Made by a program: the position numbers and the translations under genes
Origin: Verrucomicrobiia bacterium
Lineage (GTDB): Bacteria; Verrucomicrobiota; Verrucomicrobiia; Verrucomicrobiales; Akkermansiaceae
DNA: 64,000 bases
Assembly: GCA_030432565.1 (NCBI GenBank)
Contig: JAUIGV010000009.1
Coordinates: 124,001 to 188,000, forward strand
Reading direction: 5' to 3'
Shown: piece by piece, positions 52,510 through 61,937 of the stretch
Layout: each line of letters starts with the position of its first letter
How positions within the stretch are numbered: the first letter of the stretch is position 1
Notes under the pieces: model-generated
Seen by the model: only the letters and a program-made list of their open reading frames with translations
Databases searched by the model: none
Told to the model about the DNA's origin: nothing

Positions 52510-54039
52510 TTATCTACCATCCCCGGTGTAAATAATCTTCCCGTCTTTTGGCGCCTGAGGCCACGGAGTCGTTCCGGGTGCCCATTCCTTTGGTTGGGTG
52601 TTTCGGATTTTTTGGACTTCCTGTTTCACCCAGTTCGGAACAGTGGTGTTTTCCTTCTGTCCGTATACCCAAGGGAGAGCGGGTGACATGAGACGATCAA
52701 TTCCGGTCAGCGGCGGGCGCTCTTTGCCAACGGAGGTGACCCGGTCGGTGAGTTGTTTGACGATTTTCGGGTTCTTGGCCGCGATGTCTGTTTTTTCAGA
52801 GGGGTCGGCTTCAAGGTCATAAAGTTCTTTCCCGACCAATTTGTATTTCCCTTTGCGAATCGCGGGGAAGCGGACGCTCCCGGAGACTTCGAAGATGATT
52901 TCATCACGAGGGCTTTTCGAATCACCGAAGAGGGCGTCGGTCATGTTCTTACCGTCGAGAGGGCGCTCTTGATCGAGCGAGGCCCCGGCGAGCGTGGCGA
53001 AGGTGCTGAAGAGATCGGTAACGTGCATCATGCCGTCATTTGTGGAATTGGCTTTGATCTTTTCGGGCCAACGCAACACGCAGGGAACCCGGACGCCGCC
53101 CTCGTAGTTTGTGTTTTTGGTGCCACGATAAGGTGCGTTCATTTCCTCTCGAAGTCCTCCGTTGTCGTTGGCAAAGATCACGAGGGTGCTGTTTCCAAAG
53201 CCACTCTGATCGACGGCATTCACGATCAGGCCGACGGCATCGTCGAGGCATTTCAAGGCGGCGTAACGTTTCCCATGCTCCTCGACATAGCGGGGGATTT
53301 CTTCAAGCGGACCGTGGACTGCGTTGAAGGCGACATACATGAACAACGGTTGCTCCTGTCGCTCCATGCGGTGTTCGGCAATCACGCGGACGGCTTCGTT
53401 GGCAATGAGGTCCGTGCTATAACCGGGTTCGAAGACTGGTTTCTGGTTGCGATGCCAATCATAAACCGCAAAGCGCGCGGGCGCGTTGTGCGGAATCGTT
53501 TTATTATTGTAGTCGATTCCCCAACCATAGTGACCGTATTGGTGATCGAAGCCCTGACCCATCGGGAGTTGGCCCGGGAGCCATTCTCCGCAATGCCATT
53601 TGCCGGCAATCGAAGTAAAGTAGCCTTGTTCTTTCAGGGCTTCGGCAATGGTGCGCTCTTCGGTGGCAACCCCGTGAATTCGGCGGGTTTCGTCGCCCTC
53701 CTTGTTTTTCACCAACTCCATCCCAAGCTTCGCAAGGTAGCTGGGTTTACCAAAGTCTTCCGAGCGCCAATCACTCCAGGTTCGGAAGGCATACCGTCCG
53801 GTGAGGAAGGCAGCGCGGGTCGGGGCGCAGACCGCGTGAACGTAAAATTGGTCCAAGCTGACTCCTTGTGATCGGAGCTTGGTGAGGTGTGGAGTGAGCT
53901 TGGCATCGCCGCCATTGAAGGCGGGTTCGTTCCAGCCCATGTCGTCCGACAGAATGAGAATGATGTTTGGTTTTGAGCCATCGACCGGGGAGGCGTTGGC
54001 CAGATTGAGTGAAGCGAGAAAGAGGATGAGTTTTTTCAT
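52510..54039 (-). CDS. Secreted type I sulfatase
   Basis: 509 residues from ATG 54039, which begins a signal peptide (MKKLILFLASLNLANAS). Sulfatase hallmarks are ILILSDDMGWN (metal Asp32/33), the formylglycine motif C71-A-P-T-R followed by AAFLTGR, SIAGKWHCGEW, and IFANDNGG for the second metal pair. The active-site Cys would need conversion to formylglycine by FGE, which is not in this window. It probably removes sulfate from algal polysaccharides in the periplasm. It is the last gene of a three-gene minus-strand operon. Confidence 0.93.
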   Translation of the reverse strand: MKKLILFLASLNLANASPVDGSKPNIILILSDDMGWNEPAFNGGDAKLTPHLTKLRSQGVSLDQFYVHAVCAPTRAAFLTGRYAFRTWSDWRSEDFGKPSYLAKLGMELVKNKEGDETRRIHGVATEERTIAEALKEQGYFTSIAGKWHCGEWLPGQLPMGQGFDHQYGHYGWGIDYNNKTIPHNAPARFAVYDWHRNQKPVFEPGYSTDLIANEAVRVIAEHRMERQEQPLFMYVAFNAVHGPLEEIPRYVEEHGKRYAALKCLDDAVGLIVNAVDQSGFGNSTLVIFANDNGGLREEMNAPYRGTKNTNYEGGVRVPCVLRWPEKIKANSTNDGMMHVTDLFSTFATLAGASLDQERPLDGKNMTDALFGDSKSPRDEIIFEVSGSVRFPAIRKGKYKLVGKELYDLEADPSEKTDIAAKNPKIVKQLTDRVTSVGKERPPLTGIDRLMSPALPWVYGQKENTTVPNWVKQEVQKIRNTQPKEWAPGTTPWPQAPKDGKIIYTGDGR

Positions 54040-54053
54040 GGGTGAGGTGCTGC

Positions 54054-54941
54054 CTAGATGTCGCAAATTGAGATGGCTTCTTCGAGGCCTTTGAGCGGGT
54101 CGCCGGTGGGAATCCATTCGTGGCCGACGTAGCCGGAGTAGTTGATTTTGAGGAGGGCCTTCATAAGGCCGCGGTAATTGATTTCCTGGTTGTCGCCGAT
54201 TTCTCCGCGTCCGGGATTCCCGGCGATTTGAACGTGGCCGATGAATTCGTGATGGTGTTCGATCCGCCGGATGAGATCGCCGTCCATAATTTGCACATGA
54301 TAGGCGTCGAAAAGAACTTTGAAGGCCGGGGAGGAGACCGCCTTGACGATCTCAACGCAGTTATCGATGTGGTCGCCTTGATATCCGGGGTGGCCTTTCA
54401 TCTTCTCATCGACCTTTGAGTTGAGTGGTTCGAGGACCAGGGTAACCTTATGCTTCTCGGCAACCGCGGCCATTTTCTTAAAGCCCTCGATGCAGTTTTT
54501 GGTTCCTTCTTCAACCGAAACACAACTGCCATTTTCATGGTGAGTGGTGTCGAGCAAGCCGGTAAAAGTCATGACGTTTGGAAAACCCGCCGCTCCGGTG
54601 GCGGCAATTGTCTTTTCCAAAATGGCAAAGACCTCTGGGTGGTGGCCTTTGTTGTTCATCCCGCGTTCGAAGTTGTGGGATTTGGTCGCGGCGCAAACCA
54701 ATCCGGTGTCTTTCAAAAGAGGAAGCTGTTCAGCGGAAAAGAGCTCGATTCCGGCGACGCCGAGTTGTTTGGCGTGTTTGATGACATCCTGTGGAGTCCA
54801 TTTCGCTGCGACAATAAAGGGCCAGGCAGCGATGACCTGCTTGATCCGACCATTGCGGGCGATACTCTCTTGGGCAAGAACGGGAGAAGTGAACGCGGCG
54901 GCACCAAGGCCTGTCAGGAAATTTCTTCTGGATGGAGTCAT
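54054..54941 (-). CDS. Tat-exported sugar isomerase/epimerase-like TIM barrel protein
   Basis: 295 residues. It has a Tat-type signal (SRRNFLTGLGAAAFTSPVLA). The barrel belongs to the AP endonuclease 2 / hydroxypyruvate isomerase family: VAGIELFSAEQ, TLVLEPLNSKVDEKMKGHPG (Glu ligand), FKVLFDAYHVQIMDG (Asp, His), GHVQIAGNPGRGEIGDNQEI and YVGHEWIPTGD. It lies between two sulfatase genes with gaps of 1 and 14 bp, so all three are probably transcribed together. A periplasmic position suggests action on sugars freed after desulfation; the substrate is unknown. Confidence 0.85.
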   Translation of the reverse strand: MTPSRRNFLTGLGAAAFTSPVLAQESIARNGRIKQVIAAWPFIVAAKWTPQDVIKHAKQLGVAGIELFSAEQLPLLKDTGLVCAATKSHNFERGMNNKGHHPEVFAILEKTIAATGAAGFPNVMTFTGLLDTTHHENGSCVSVEEGTKNCIEGFKKMAAVAEKHKVTLVLEPLNSKVDEKMKGHPGYQGDHIDNCVEIVKAVSSPAFKVLFDAYHVQIMDGDLIRRIEHHHEFIGHVQIAGNPGRGEIGDNQEINYRGLMKALLKINYSGYVGHEWIPTGDPLKGLEEAISICDI

Positions 54942-54942
54942 C

Positions 54943-56358
54943 TTATTTGAGGTGTCGGTGTGGTGTGTTTTTCACGGCTTCCAATTTTTCAGAGAGACGT
55001 AGTACGATTTCGGGGTGTTCCAAAAAAAGGTTGTTGGTTTCACCGGGATCTTTTCCGAGATGGTAGAGCTGACCGGTGGGGCCGTCTGCTTCAGGTTTAA
55101 CATTTTTTGGTTTACTAAAACCTCCCGAGCCGAGCGCGGTGATCAGCTTCCAGTCGCCTTCACGAACGGTCATCACTTGGGCGCTTCCGGCACGCATGAC
55201 GAAGCTGTCTCGTGAGGAGGGTTCGCCTTTGAGTGAGGGCAGAAAACTAAAGCTATCGGGACCAGCTTCTTTTGGGATTTCAGTTCCCATGAGGTCGGCG
55301 AAGGTTGCGAGGAAATCAGTAAAGCAGATCAGTTGCTCGCTGGTGGAGCCGGCCTTGGCTACCCCGGGCCAGCGTGCCACGAAGGGCATGCGGTGGCCTG
55401 CTTCCCAGGCGTCCGCTTTCATGCCGCGAAGATGACCTTGGGAGTCGTGGCCATATTTTTTAACGTCCTTGTCATACCAGCAGGGGCCGTTGTCGGAGGT
55501 GAAGATGACCAAAGTGTCTTTATCCATTTTCGCTTCTTCGAGAGCGGCGAGGACCTTGCCGACTTGTGCGTCCACCATCATGACAAAATCGCCATAGATG
55601 CCGACCTTGCTCTTGCCGAGAAATTCCTCCGAGGGAAGCCACGGAGTGTGCGGGGCAGGGTAGGCGAGGTAGAGCATGAGAGGGGCTTCTTTCTTGTGGC
55701 TTTTAATGATCTCAACGGCTTCCTCGGTGAAGTTTGGAAGAACGTCATCGATGTTCATGTCGGGCGAGATTCCTCCGGCCCGGCGCATGCGGCCTTGAAT
55801 GGCATTCCACCCGGTTTCTTCCGGCGAGAGTTCTTTTTCGATATGGCCGGTGGGCGGTTGAACCGCCTTGTCATCCCGAATGTAAAAGTAGGGGGGAATA
55901 TCAGTGGAGGCACGAATGCCAAAGTAGGAGTCAAAGCCGCGATCAACCGGACCTCCGGGAAGAGGTTTGTCATAGCCATTTTCTTTGAATCCAACGTGCC
56001 ATTTGCCGACCATGGCGGTTTTGTATCCTTGTGATTTTGAAAGGGAAGCGATGGTCATTTGCCCTTCCTCAATCAACGGGTGCTTTGGCCAGCGCCCGAC
56101 GTCGGTGCGGAAGGGATAGCGTCCGGTGAGTAAACCATAACGCGACATGTGACAAAGCGGGCCGGGCGCGTGGGCATCGGTAAATTTCATCCCGTCACGC
56201 GCCAGCGAATCAATATGCGGAGTCGCGATCTTCGAATTAGGGTTGAAGCAACCCGGATCTCCGTAGCCCATGTCGTCGACGAGAATGATAACGATGTTGG
56301 GTCTGGCCAAGCACGTCATCGAAAGAAGGAAGGAAAGGAACAGCAGTTTCAACGACAT
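54943..56358 (-). CDS. Secreted type I sulfatase with atypical CHMSR motif
   Basis: 471 residues from ATG 56358 with signal peptide MSLKLLFLSFLLSMTCLA. Metal and fold motifs are present (IILVDDMGYGDPG, MVGKWHVGF, FTSDNGPCWY). At the formylglycine site the sequence is C69-H-M-S-R then YGLLTGRYPF: the third position is Met instead of the usual Pro or Ala. The cysteine is still placed correctly, so activation is possible but uncertain. It is the first gene of the operon, followed 1 bp later by the isomerase-like gene. Confidence 0.9.
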   Translation of the reverse strand: MSLKLLFLSFLLSMTCLARPNIVIILVDDMGYGDPGCFNPNSKIATPHIDSLARDGMKFTDAHAPGPLCHMSRYGLLTGRYPFRTDVGRWPKHPLIEEGQMTIASLSKSQGYKTAMVGKWHVGFKENGYDKPLPGGPVDRGFDSYFGIRASTDIPPYFYIRDDKAVQPPTGHIEKELSPEETGWNAIQGRMRRAGGISPDMNIDDVLPNFTEEAVEIIKSHKKEAPLMLYLAYPAPHTPWLPSEEFLGKSKVGIYGDFVMMVDAQVGKVLAALEEAKMDKDTLVIFTSDNGPCWYDKDVKKYGHDSQGHLRGMKADAWEAGHRMPFVARWPGVAKAGSTSEQLICFTDFLATFADLMGTEIPKEAGPDSFSFLPSLKGEPSSRDSFVMRAGSAQVMTVREGDWKLITALGSGGFSKPKNVKPEADGPTGQLYHLGKDPGETNNLFLEHPEIVLRLSEKLEAVKNTPHRHLK

Positions 56359-56492
56359 GGATGTCAGGATATGAGGTGCAAAGTGTCTCGAAAAGGAGGA
56401 AAAGGCCGGAGTTTGGAATTCCACTGTCACCTTTTCTGGCGAAAGATCGTAGGCTTAAGGGAAATTAAGACTATGGAAGGGAACACGTTGAA

Positions 56493-56987
56493 ATGATCAT
56501 GGCTGATGTCCTGTTGTGGACTTTTGTAATTTTGGGATTTTTTGTCATTACGATTGCCTACTGGGTGGCGGCGGTGGGGCTGGCTCCGGAGCTGGTCGAG
56601 CAAAGTTGCGAACGATTCGGGAACTCGCCCTGGAAATCTTTTTTGATTGGAGCGGCAATCGGAGTGCCCGGGATGGGGATTGGTTTGGCGATCGCCAATG
56701 GCGGGCCGCCGGCCATCAAGGTGTTTGGTATTCTTATTGTGCTTTTGGTCTTCTTGCTGGGCCTTTGCGGGTCGGCCGGCTTATGTCTGAGGATCGGGAA
56801 GGGGCTTGTGAATCCGCTCGATGAAGCGCAGCCGTGGTTGCGGGTGAAGCGGGGCGGCATTGTCCTTGGTTTGATGATTATCTTTCCGGTGCTGGGATGG
56901 TTTTTTGTTTTGCCGGTCGCCATCCTTTCGGGGATTGGTGCGGCGTTTTTGGGCTGGCGTGATGGCAAGAAGGCTCAAGCCGAATGA
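56493..56987 (+). CDS. Membrane protein of unknown function
   Basis: 164 residues with four hydrophobic segments (LLWTFVILGFFVITIAYWVA, FLIGAAIGVPGMGIGLAIAN, IKVFGILIVLLVFLLGLCGS, GIVLGLMIIFPVLGWFFVLP). There is no known domain. The stop overlaps the start of the DUF1800 gene by ATGA, so it is coupled to the DUF1800/DUF1501 pair and may anchor or export that system. Confidence 0.65.
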   Translation: MIMADVLLWTFVILGFFVITIAYWVAAVGLAPELVEQSCERFGNSPWKSFLIGAAIGVPGMGIGLAIANGGPPAIKVFGILIVLLVFLLGLCGSAGLCLRIGKGLVNPLDEAQPWLRVKRGGIVLGLMIIFPVLGWFFVLPVAILSGIGAAFLGWRDGKKAQAE

Positions 56988-58468
56988 AGACCAGGCTGTC
57001 AGATGATCTTTCGCGCCGCACCTTTTTGCGAGGGACCGCCGGAGTTGCGCTCTTTGCGACTTCGGGTTGTGAGAAGATAGAGGACTGGCTTGGAATGGGA
57101 CCGAAGGAAGGCCCGGTGCTACCGCCCTCCGGGGAAGGGGTTGATTTAATTTCGCATGTGCTGAATCGGGTGACCTTTGGTCCCGATCCATCGGAGTATG
57201 CACGGGTGAAGGGGTTGGCCGGAGATGAGAAATCGGCGGTTGCGGCCTTTCTGGAAGAGCAGCTTGAGCCAGACGGGATTGAAGACAAACGAGCCCAGCG
57301 GGCGGTGCGAAGGCTTGAGGCCATTCATGCTCCGCTTGGTGAACTGTATGAATACAAGGAAGCTCATCTGCTGGAGCAATTGACAAGGGCCACTTTGATT
57401 CGTGCGACGCGAAGCAAGCGTCAGCTCTTTGAAGTGATGGCCCATTTTTGGAGTGATCATTTTAACATCGATATTTCAAAAAAGGAATGTCGCTGGCTCA
57501 AAGCGGCTGATGATCGCGAGGTCATTCGAAAGCACGCGATGGGGAGTTTTTCCGATCTTGTGAGAGCATCGGCGCTCAGTCCGGCGATGCTTTGGTATCT
57601 TGATGGAAGAGAGAACCGAAAGCGCGATGAGAGTGAGAAGCCCAATGAAAACTATGCCCGGGAGTTGCTGGAACTACATACCCTGGGAGTCGGAGGCGGA
57701 TACACACAGCAGGACGTCATGGAGGTGGCAAGATGCCTGAGCGGGTGGACCGTGAGAGGGAAGGATCGTTTTTTTAAAGGGAAAGTGGAGTTTCATGCCG
57801 ATGCACATGATGATGGGGCTAAGATCGTTCTCGGTAATGAGATTGCTTCGGGTGGCGGAGAGAAGGATCTCGATGATGTCCTGGAGATTGTTTGCAGTCA
57901 TCCTTCGACCGCCCGTTATCTGGGCGAAAAACTTTGTATCCGGTTTATCGCTGACGAGCCGTCGCAAGAGTCAATTTCGGAAGTTGCCGGTGCTTTCTTG
58001 TCCAGCAATGGTGATATCAAGTCGACCTTGCGGGCGGTTTTTGCAACGACGGAATTCTTGGAGGGACCGCGGGCCCAAAAGTTAAAACGGCCTTTCGAGT
58101 TTATCGTTTCAGCCCTGCGGGGATCGCGGGCCAGGGTTTCGTCCGAGATGGATTTGGTGGATTATCTGGTCCGAATGGGGCACGCGCCCTTCCAGTATCC
58201 GACGCCGGATGGCTATCCCGATGTCGCTTCGCCATGGACCGGGACTTTGCTCTGGCGCTGGCACTTCGCGATCGCCTTGTCGCGAAATGAAGTGAGTGAA
58301 GACATTCAAGTCGAAGAAAAAACCTTAATCAAGAAAGCCGGAAACGTTGAAGGGTTGGCGGCTTGTTTGTTGGGACGGGCTCCGTCGGAAGAAGAAAGAA
58401 CAGCTATGGAACGGAGCGGAGAGCCTCTGGCGCTCTTGATGGCTTCACCAGGATTCCAGTGGAGATGA
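56984..58468 (+). CDS. DUF1800 family protein
   Basis: 494 residues. A Tat signal (SRRTFLRGTAGVALFATSGC) ends at a Cys that could be lipidated. DUF1800 features follow: HVLNRVTFGPDPSEYARVKG, VMAHFWSDHFNIDISKKECR, NENYARELLELHTLGVGGGY, ARCLSGWTV and the C-terminal YPTPDGYPDVASPWTGTLLW. DUF1800 and DUF1501 genes are paired in many Planctomycetota and Verrucomicrobiota; function unknown, possibly oxidative or polysaccharide-related. Its stop overlaps the start of the DUF1501 gene by 4 bp. Confidence 0.88.
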   Translation: MKTRLSDDLSRRTFLRGTAGVALFATSGCEKIEDWLGMGPKEGPVLPPSGEGVDLISHVLNRVTFGPDPSEYARVKGLAGDEKSAVAAFLEEQLEPDGIEDKRAQRAVRRLEAIHAPLGELYEYKEAHLLEQLTRATLIRATRSKRQLFEVMAHFWSDHFNIDISKKECRWLKAADDREVIRKHAMGSFSDLVRASALSPAMLWYLDGRENRKRDESEKPNENYARELLELHTLGVGGGYTQQDVMEVARCLSGWTVRGKDRFFKGKVEFHADAHDDGAKIVLGNEIASGGGEKDLDDVLEIVCSHPSTARYLGEKLCIRFIADEPSQESISEVAGAFLSSNGDIKSTLRAVFATTEFLEGPRAQKLKRPFEFIVSALRGSRARVSSEMDLVDYLVRMGHAPFQYPTPDGYPDVASPWTGTLLWRWHFAIALSRNEVSEDIQVEEKTLIKKAGNVEGLAACLLGRAPSEEERTAMERSGEPLALLMASPGFQWR

Positions 58469-59568
58469 AAGGGACCGGAATTATCTCAGGCAACGGTGAC
58501 GAGCAACGAACTCTTGTTGTTGTTTTTCTGCGAGGTGGTGCCGACGGGTTGACCTTGGTTCCTCCCGTGGGGAACAGCGACTATTACAAAGTTCGGCCAA
58601 CCTTGGCTGTCCCGGAAGGTGAGATTCTAAAGCTGGGTGACTCGAACTGCGGGCTGAATCCGGCGCTTTCCGGTCTGCATGAAATCTATCGCGATGGCGG
58701 GCTTACGGTTGCGCCTGCGGTGGGGTCAAATGACGACACCCGCTCTCACTTTTATGCCCAGGATCTCATGGAGCATGGTGGTCAGTTGGCTGGTGGTTGG
58801 TTGGGTCGATTTTTGCGATATCGTGAGGGACGGCCGCCCAGTGCTTTGTCGGCGGTGGCGCTGAGCAAGGCGATGCCGGAGGTTTTGCGCGGTGCACCGG
58901 CGGCGACGGTGATGGAGTCGCTTGATACTTTTTCTCTGGGGAGTGGTTCCGGATCAACGGCGACTTTACAGGCAGAGTTGGGCACTCTTTATGGTTCCCA
59001 GGAAAATATTCTGGGTCCGGCTGCACGGGACACCCTGCAGGCATTGGAAAGGGTTGAAAAGTTGCGCAGCGAAGATCTTCCTCCGGAAAATGGCGCGGAC
59101 TACGGGGATGATTCCTTCTCGCGTGGCCTGCGCCAAACCGCTCGTCTGATCCGCGCCCGGGTCGGGCTGGAAGCGGTATCGCTGGATCTCGACGGATGGG
59201 ATTCCCACTTTGCGCAGGAAGCGCTGATCACGCCTCTAATGACTCGGCTTTCTGACGGGCTTGCGGCATTTTATCGCGATCTCGGGAAGCTGATGAGATC
59301 GGTGACGGTCGTGGTGATGACGGAGTTCGGGAGGCGCGTGGCTGAGAACTCCTCGTTTGGAACCGACCATGGTCGCGGCGGAACAATGCTGGTGATGGGA
59401 GGAGGAGAACGTGGGAATGTCCTCGGCGAAATGCCAAAACTGGAGACCGGGATTTTGGTGGGGCCGGGAGATATTCCGGTGGTGACCGATTATCGCGACG
59501 TGTTGAAGCCGATTCTAACCCGGCATGGTGCCGGGAAAGCGATGGGCGAGATCTTTCCTGAAAATTAG
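58465..59568 (+). CDS. DUF1501 family protein
   Basis: 367 residues from ATG 58465, placed by the ATGA overlap with the DUF1800 stop. Conserved blocks are VVVFLRGGADGLTLVPPVGN, LHEIYRDGGLTVAPAVGSND, LDLDGWDSHFAQEA, VVVMTEFGRRVAENSSFGTD and HGRGGTMLVMGGG. These correspond to the alkaline-phosphatase-superfamily-like metal sites of DUF1501. There is no own signal peptide, so it could be exported bound to the Tat-tagged DUF1800 partner (inference). The function is unknown. Confidence 0.88.
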   Translation: MKGTGIISGNGDEQRTLVVVFLRGGADGLTLVPPVGNSDYYKVRPTLAVPEGEILKLGDSNCGLNPALSGLHEIYRDGGLTVAPAVGSNDDTRSHFYAQDLMEHGGQLAGGWLGRFLRYREGRPPSALSAVALSKAMPEVLRGAPAATVMESLDTFSLGSGSGSTATLQAELGTLYGSQENILGPAARDTLQALERVEKLRSEDLPPENGADYGDDSFSRGLRQTARLIRARVGLEAVSLDLDGWDSHFAQEALITPLMTRLSDGLAAFYRDLGKLMRSVTVVVMTEFGRRVAENSSFGTDHGRGGTMLVMGGGERGNVLGEMPKLETGILVGPGDIPVVTDYRDVLKPILTRHGAGKAMGEIFPEN

Positions 59569-59569
59569 A

Positions 59570-61726
59570 TCACCGAACCGGAATGGCGCGGGGGATTTCA
59601 TCGTCTTCGACTGGGATGGCGCGGGGAATGACATCTTCGACTGGTTCAACAATCAACTCGCGACCTGGAGCGATGGGGCCGTTTTTGATGTTCGGAAGTC
59701 GATCGGCACCTTTCATGATGTCGACCCAGATTGGGAGTGCAAGGCTGGCTCCGGAGCTGCCCCTGAGGATGGTTTCGCCTCGATCCATGCCGACCCAAAC
59801 CGCGCAGGTCAAAGCCGAGGTGTAACCGGCATACCATCCATCGGTCGGGCCATTGGTGGTCCCGGTCTTACCTCCGGACGGAGCCCGGAATCCATAAGTT
59901 GAGCGAATGGACCGTCCGGTTCCGGATTTGTTCACATCCTCGAGAATTCGGGAGACTTCCCAGGCAGATCTTTCATCGGCAGCCTGATAGGCAATGGGGC
60001 CGTTTTTCCAGAGGACTTCACCGGAGCGATCCTTGATGGCCTGAATGTAGTAGGGGCGAAATCGGGTTCCGCCATTTGGGAAGATGGTGTAAGCGCTGGC
60101 GACGGCCTCAGGGGAAGCACCCCACGACCCGAGGAAGGAAGAGGGAACCAGGGGGATGTTACTGATATCAAAGCCCGATGACCGAGCGACCGCGACGATA
60201 TTCCCCATCCCAGCTGCGGCTGCAACTCGAATGGCCGAAGTGTTACGCGACTGAATGAGAGCTGTTCTGACCCGGATCTCTTTGTAGTATTTTCCATCGG
60301 AATTGGCGGGCCTCCAGTCGGGGCTTCCTCCGGGGATTTCTCCGGGCCTGATGGGCGCATCGCTGATCAGATCGTATGGTTTGATGCCTTGATCAAATGC
60401 GGCAAGGAACATGAATGGTTTGAAAAGAGAACCGATCTGTCGCTCGGACTGGAGAGCGCGATTGAACTGGGACTCGTTGGCATTTCGCCCCCCGACGATT
60501 GCGAGGACTCCACCGGTTTCGTTGTCGATAACGACGGCCGCTCCCTGCAAGTAATTGGGATCGCCCCGACCATTCCATTCAGATCTTTTTTGGTGGGGGA
60601 AGCCACGTCGTTGTTCGACTTGAGCAAGACGTTTTTCCACCGAGCGTTCGGCGAGCTCCTGAATGTTGGGGTCGAGGGTGGTTTCGATAATGAGGCCTCC
60701 ATCGCGGATATTTTCCTTCTCAAGAATCCGTTTCAAGTCGCGGCGAATGGCGTCGAGCGCGTAGCTTCCTTCTCGAAGATTGTTCGGCGAGGCGATTTTA
60801 AGCGATTTCTCGCGAGCGGCGTCGGCTTCATCCTGGGTGATGGCCTTGTTTTCTACCATTTTTTCGAGAACCCAATCCCGCTGCAGTTCGGCTTTCTCGG
60901 GATGACGGAAGGGTGAGAACTTGTTGGGAGCGCGGATGATGCCCACCAAAAGGGCGGCTTCCTCCAGGGTGAGTTCTTTGGCTGATTTGTTGAAGTAGGT
61001 ATGAGCTGCCACTTCAACGCCTCGCACCGAGCCTCCCCAAAAAATTCGATTCATGTAGTGCTCTAGAATTTCATTCTTCTCGAAGTTGGACTCGATGCGG
61101 ACCGCAATGAAGGTTTCGAGGATTTTTCGATGAATTCCGCCAAGGATTCCTTCGTCCCGCTTTTTGAGTGCGTAGCTATTGCGGGCAAGCTGCATGCTGA
61201 GTGTCCCGCCACCTTCCAGTTTTCCTCGGGTCAGGGCCCGCCAGGCAACCCGGGCCATCGAGCGGAAGTCAACAGCACCGTGGCTGCGAAAGCGCTTGTC
61301 CTCCTGGGCGATGAGGGCGTCGACGAAGTGGGAGGGAACATCCTCGTAGCTGACAATACGTCGATTTTTCCCGTGTAGGAACCCGATTTCCTGTCCGGCC
61401 GAGTTCTTCAGGATATGACCTTCGCGGTCCTGGATTTCAGTTCGGGCAGGCATTTGGACTACGTCCTCGAGGTCGTAGGTGCAGGCGATAATGTAGTAAA
61501 CAAGCGAGAGGAATGCGCCGAAGATCGCCCCAACAAAAGCTCCCGAAAGACCAACCCGGGCCGGCCACTTGAGCCAAGCGGGAAGCTTTGAGGTTAAAAG
61601 CACAATGAGGCGAAAGGGGGCCAAAAAGAAATCGCGGGCGGCGAAGTTGAACTTCACAGCCTTCTTTTTCTTATTTGCCGACTTTTTGCGGGCAACTTTT
61701 TTGCGGGCCTTCTTTTTTGGGGGCAT
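59570..61726 (-). CDS. Penicillin-binding protein 1A-type transglycosylase/transpeptidase
   Basis: 718 residues. The cytoplasmic N-terminus is strongly basic (about 25 residues, mostly Lys and Arg), followed by one transmembrane helix (VGLSGAFVGAIFGAFLSLVY). Residues about 95-290 are the GT51 transglycosylase (ALIAQEDKRFRSHGAVDFRS, GGGTLSMQLARN, EILEHYMNRIFWGG). About 380-690 are the transpeptidase with SxxK in IGSLFKP, SxN in SRN and KTG in GKTGTT. The C-terminus has a short proline repeat (IPRAIPVEDDEIPRAIPV). It polymerises and crosslinks peptidoglycan. It ends 1 bp from the DUF1501 stop, convergently. Confidence 0.95.
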   Translation of the reverse strand: MPPKKKARKKVARKKSANKKKKAVKFNFAARDFFLAPFRLIVLLTSKLPAWLKWPARVGLSGAFVGAIFGAFLSLVYYIIACTYDLEDVVQMPARTEIQDREGHILKNSAGQEIGFLHGKNRRIVSYEDVPSHFVDALIAQEDKRFRSHGAVDFRSMARVAWRALTRGKLEGGGTLSMQLARNSYALKKRDEGILGGIHRKILETFIAVRIESNFEKNEILEHYMNRIFWGGSVRGVEVAAHTYFNKSAKELTLEEAALLVGIIRAPNKFSPFRHPEKAELQRDWVLEKMVENKAITQDEADAAREKSLKIASPNNLREGSYALDAIRRDLKRILEKENIRDGGLIIETTLDPNIQELAERSVEKRLAQVEQRRGFPHQKRSEWNGRGDPNYLQGAAVVIDNETGGVLAIVGGRNANESQFNRALQSERQIGSLFKPFMFLAAFDQGIKPYDLISDAPIRPGEIPGGSPDWRPANSDGKYYKEIRVRTALIQSRNTSAIRVAAAAGMGNIVAVARSSGFDISNIPLVPSSFLGSWGASPEAVASAYTIFPNGGTRFRPYYIQAIKDRSGEVLWKNGPIAYQAADERSAWEVSRILEDVNKSGTGRSIRSTYGFRAPSGGKTGTTNGPTDGWYAGYTSALTCAVWVGMDRGETILRGSSGASLALPIWVDIMKGADRLPNIKNGPIAPGRELIVEPVEDVIPRAIPVEDDEIPRAIPVR

Positions 61727-61937
61727 CTTGTCTTGGACCGACCTTACGTTTCAACGAGCGAAGGCCAAGGCCTCATTTGCTTCGCAAACAATCCGGAAGG
61801 AGTGGAAGGAAGGTCGTCTTTTTTTGTGATTCGATCGGGAAGTTTTGCCAACCGGGGCTTGAGGCCGGTAAACCGATTGTGATATCTCCATGTAGGATTG
61901 CTGATAAATCATCTCACATTTTACTACTATTTTCGTC

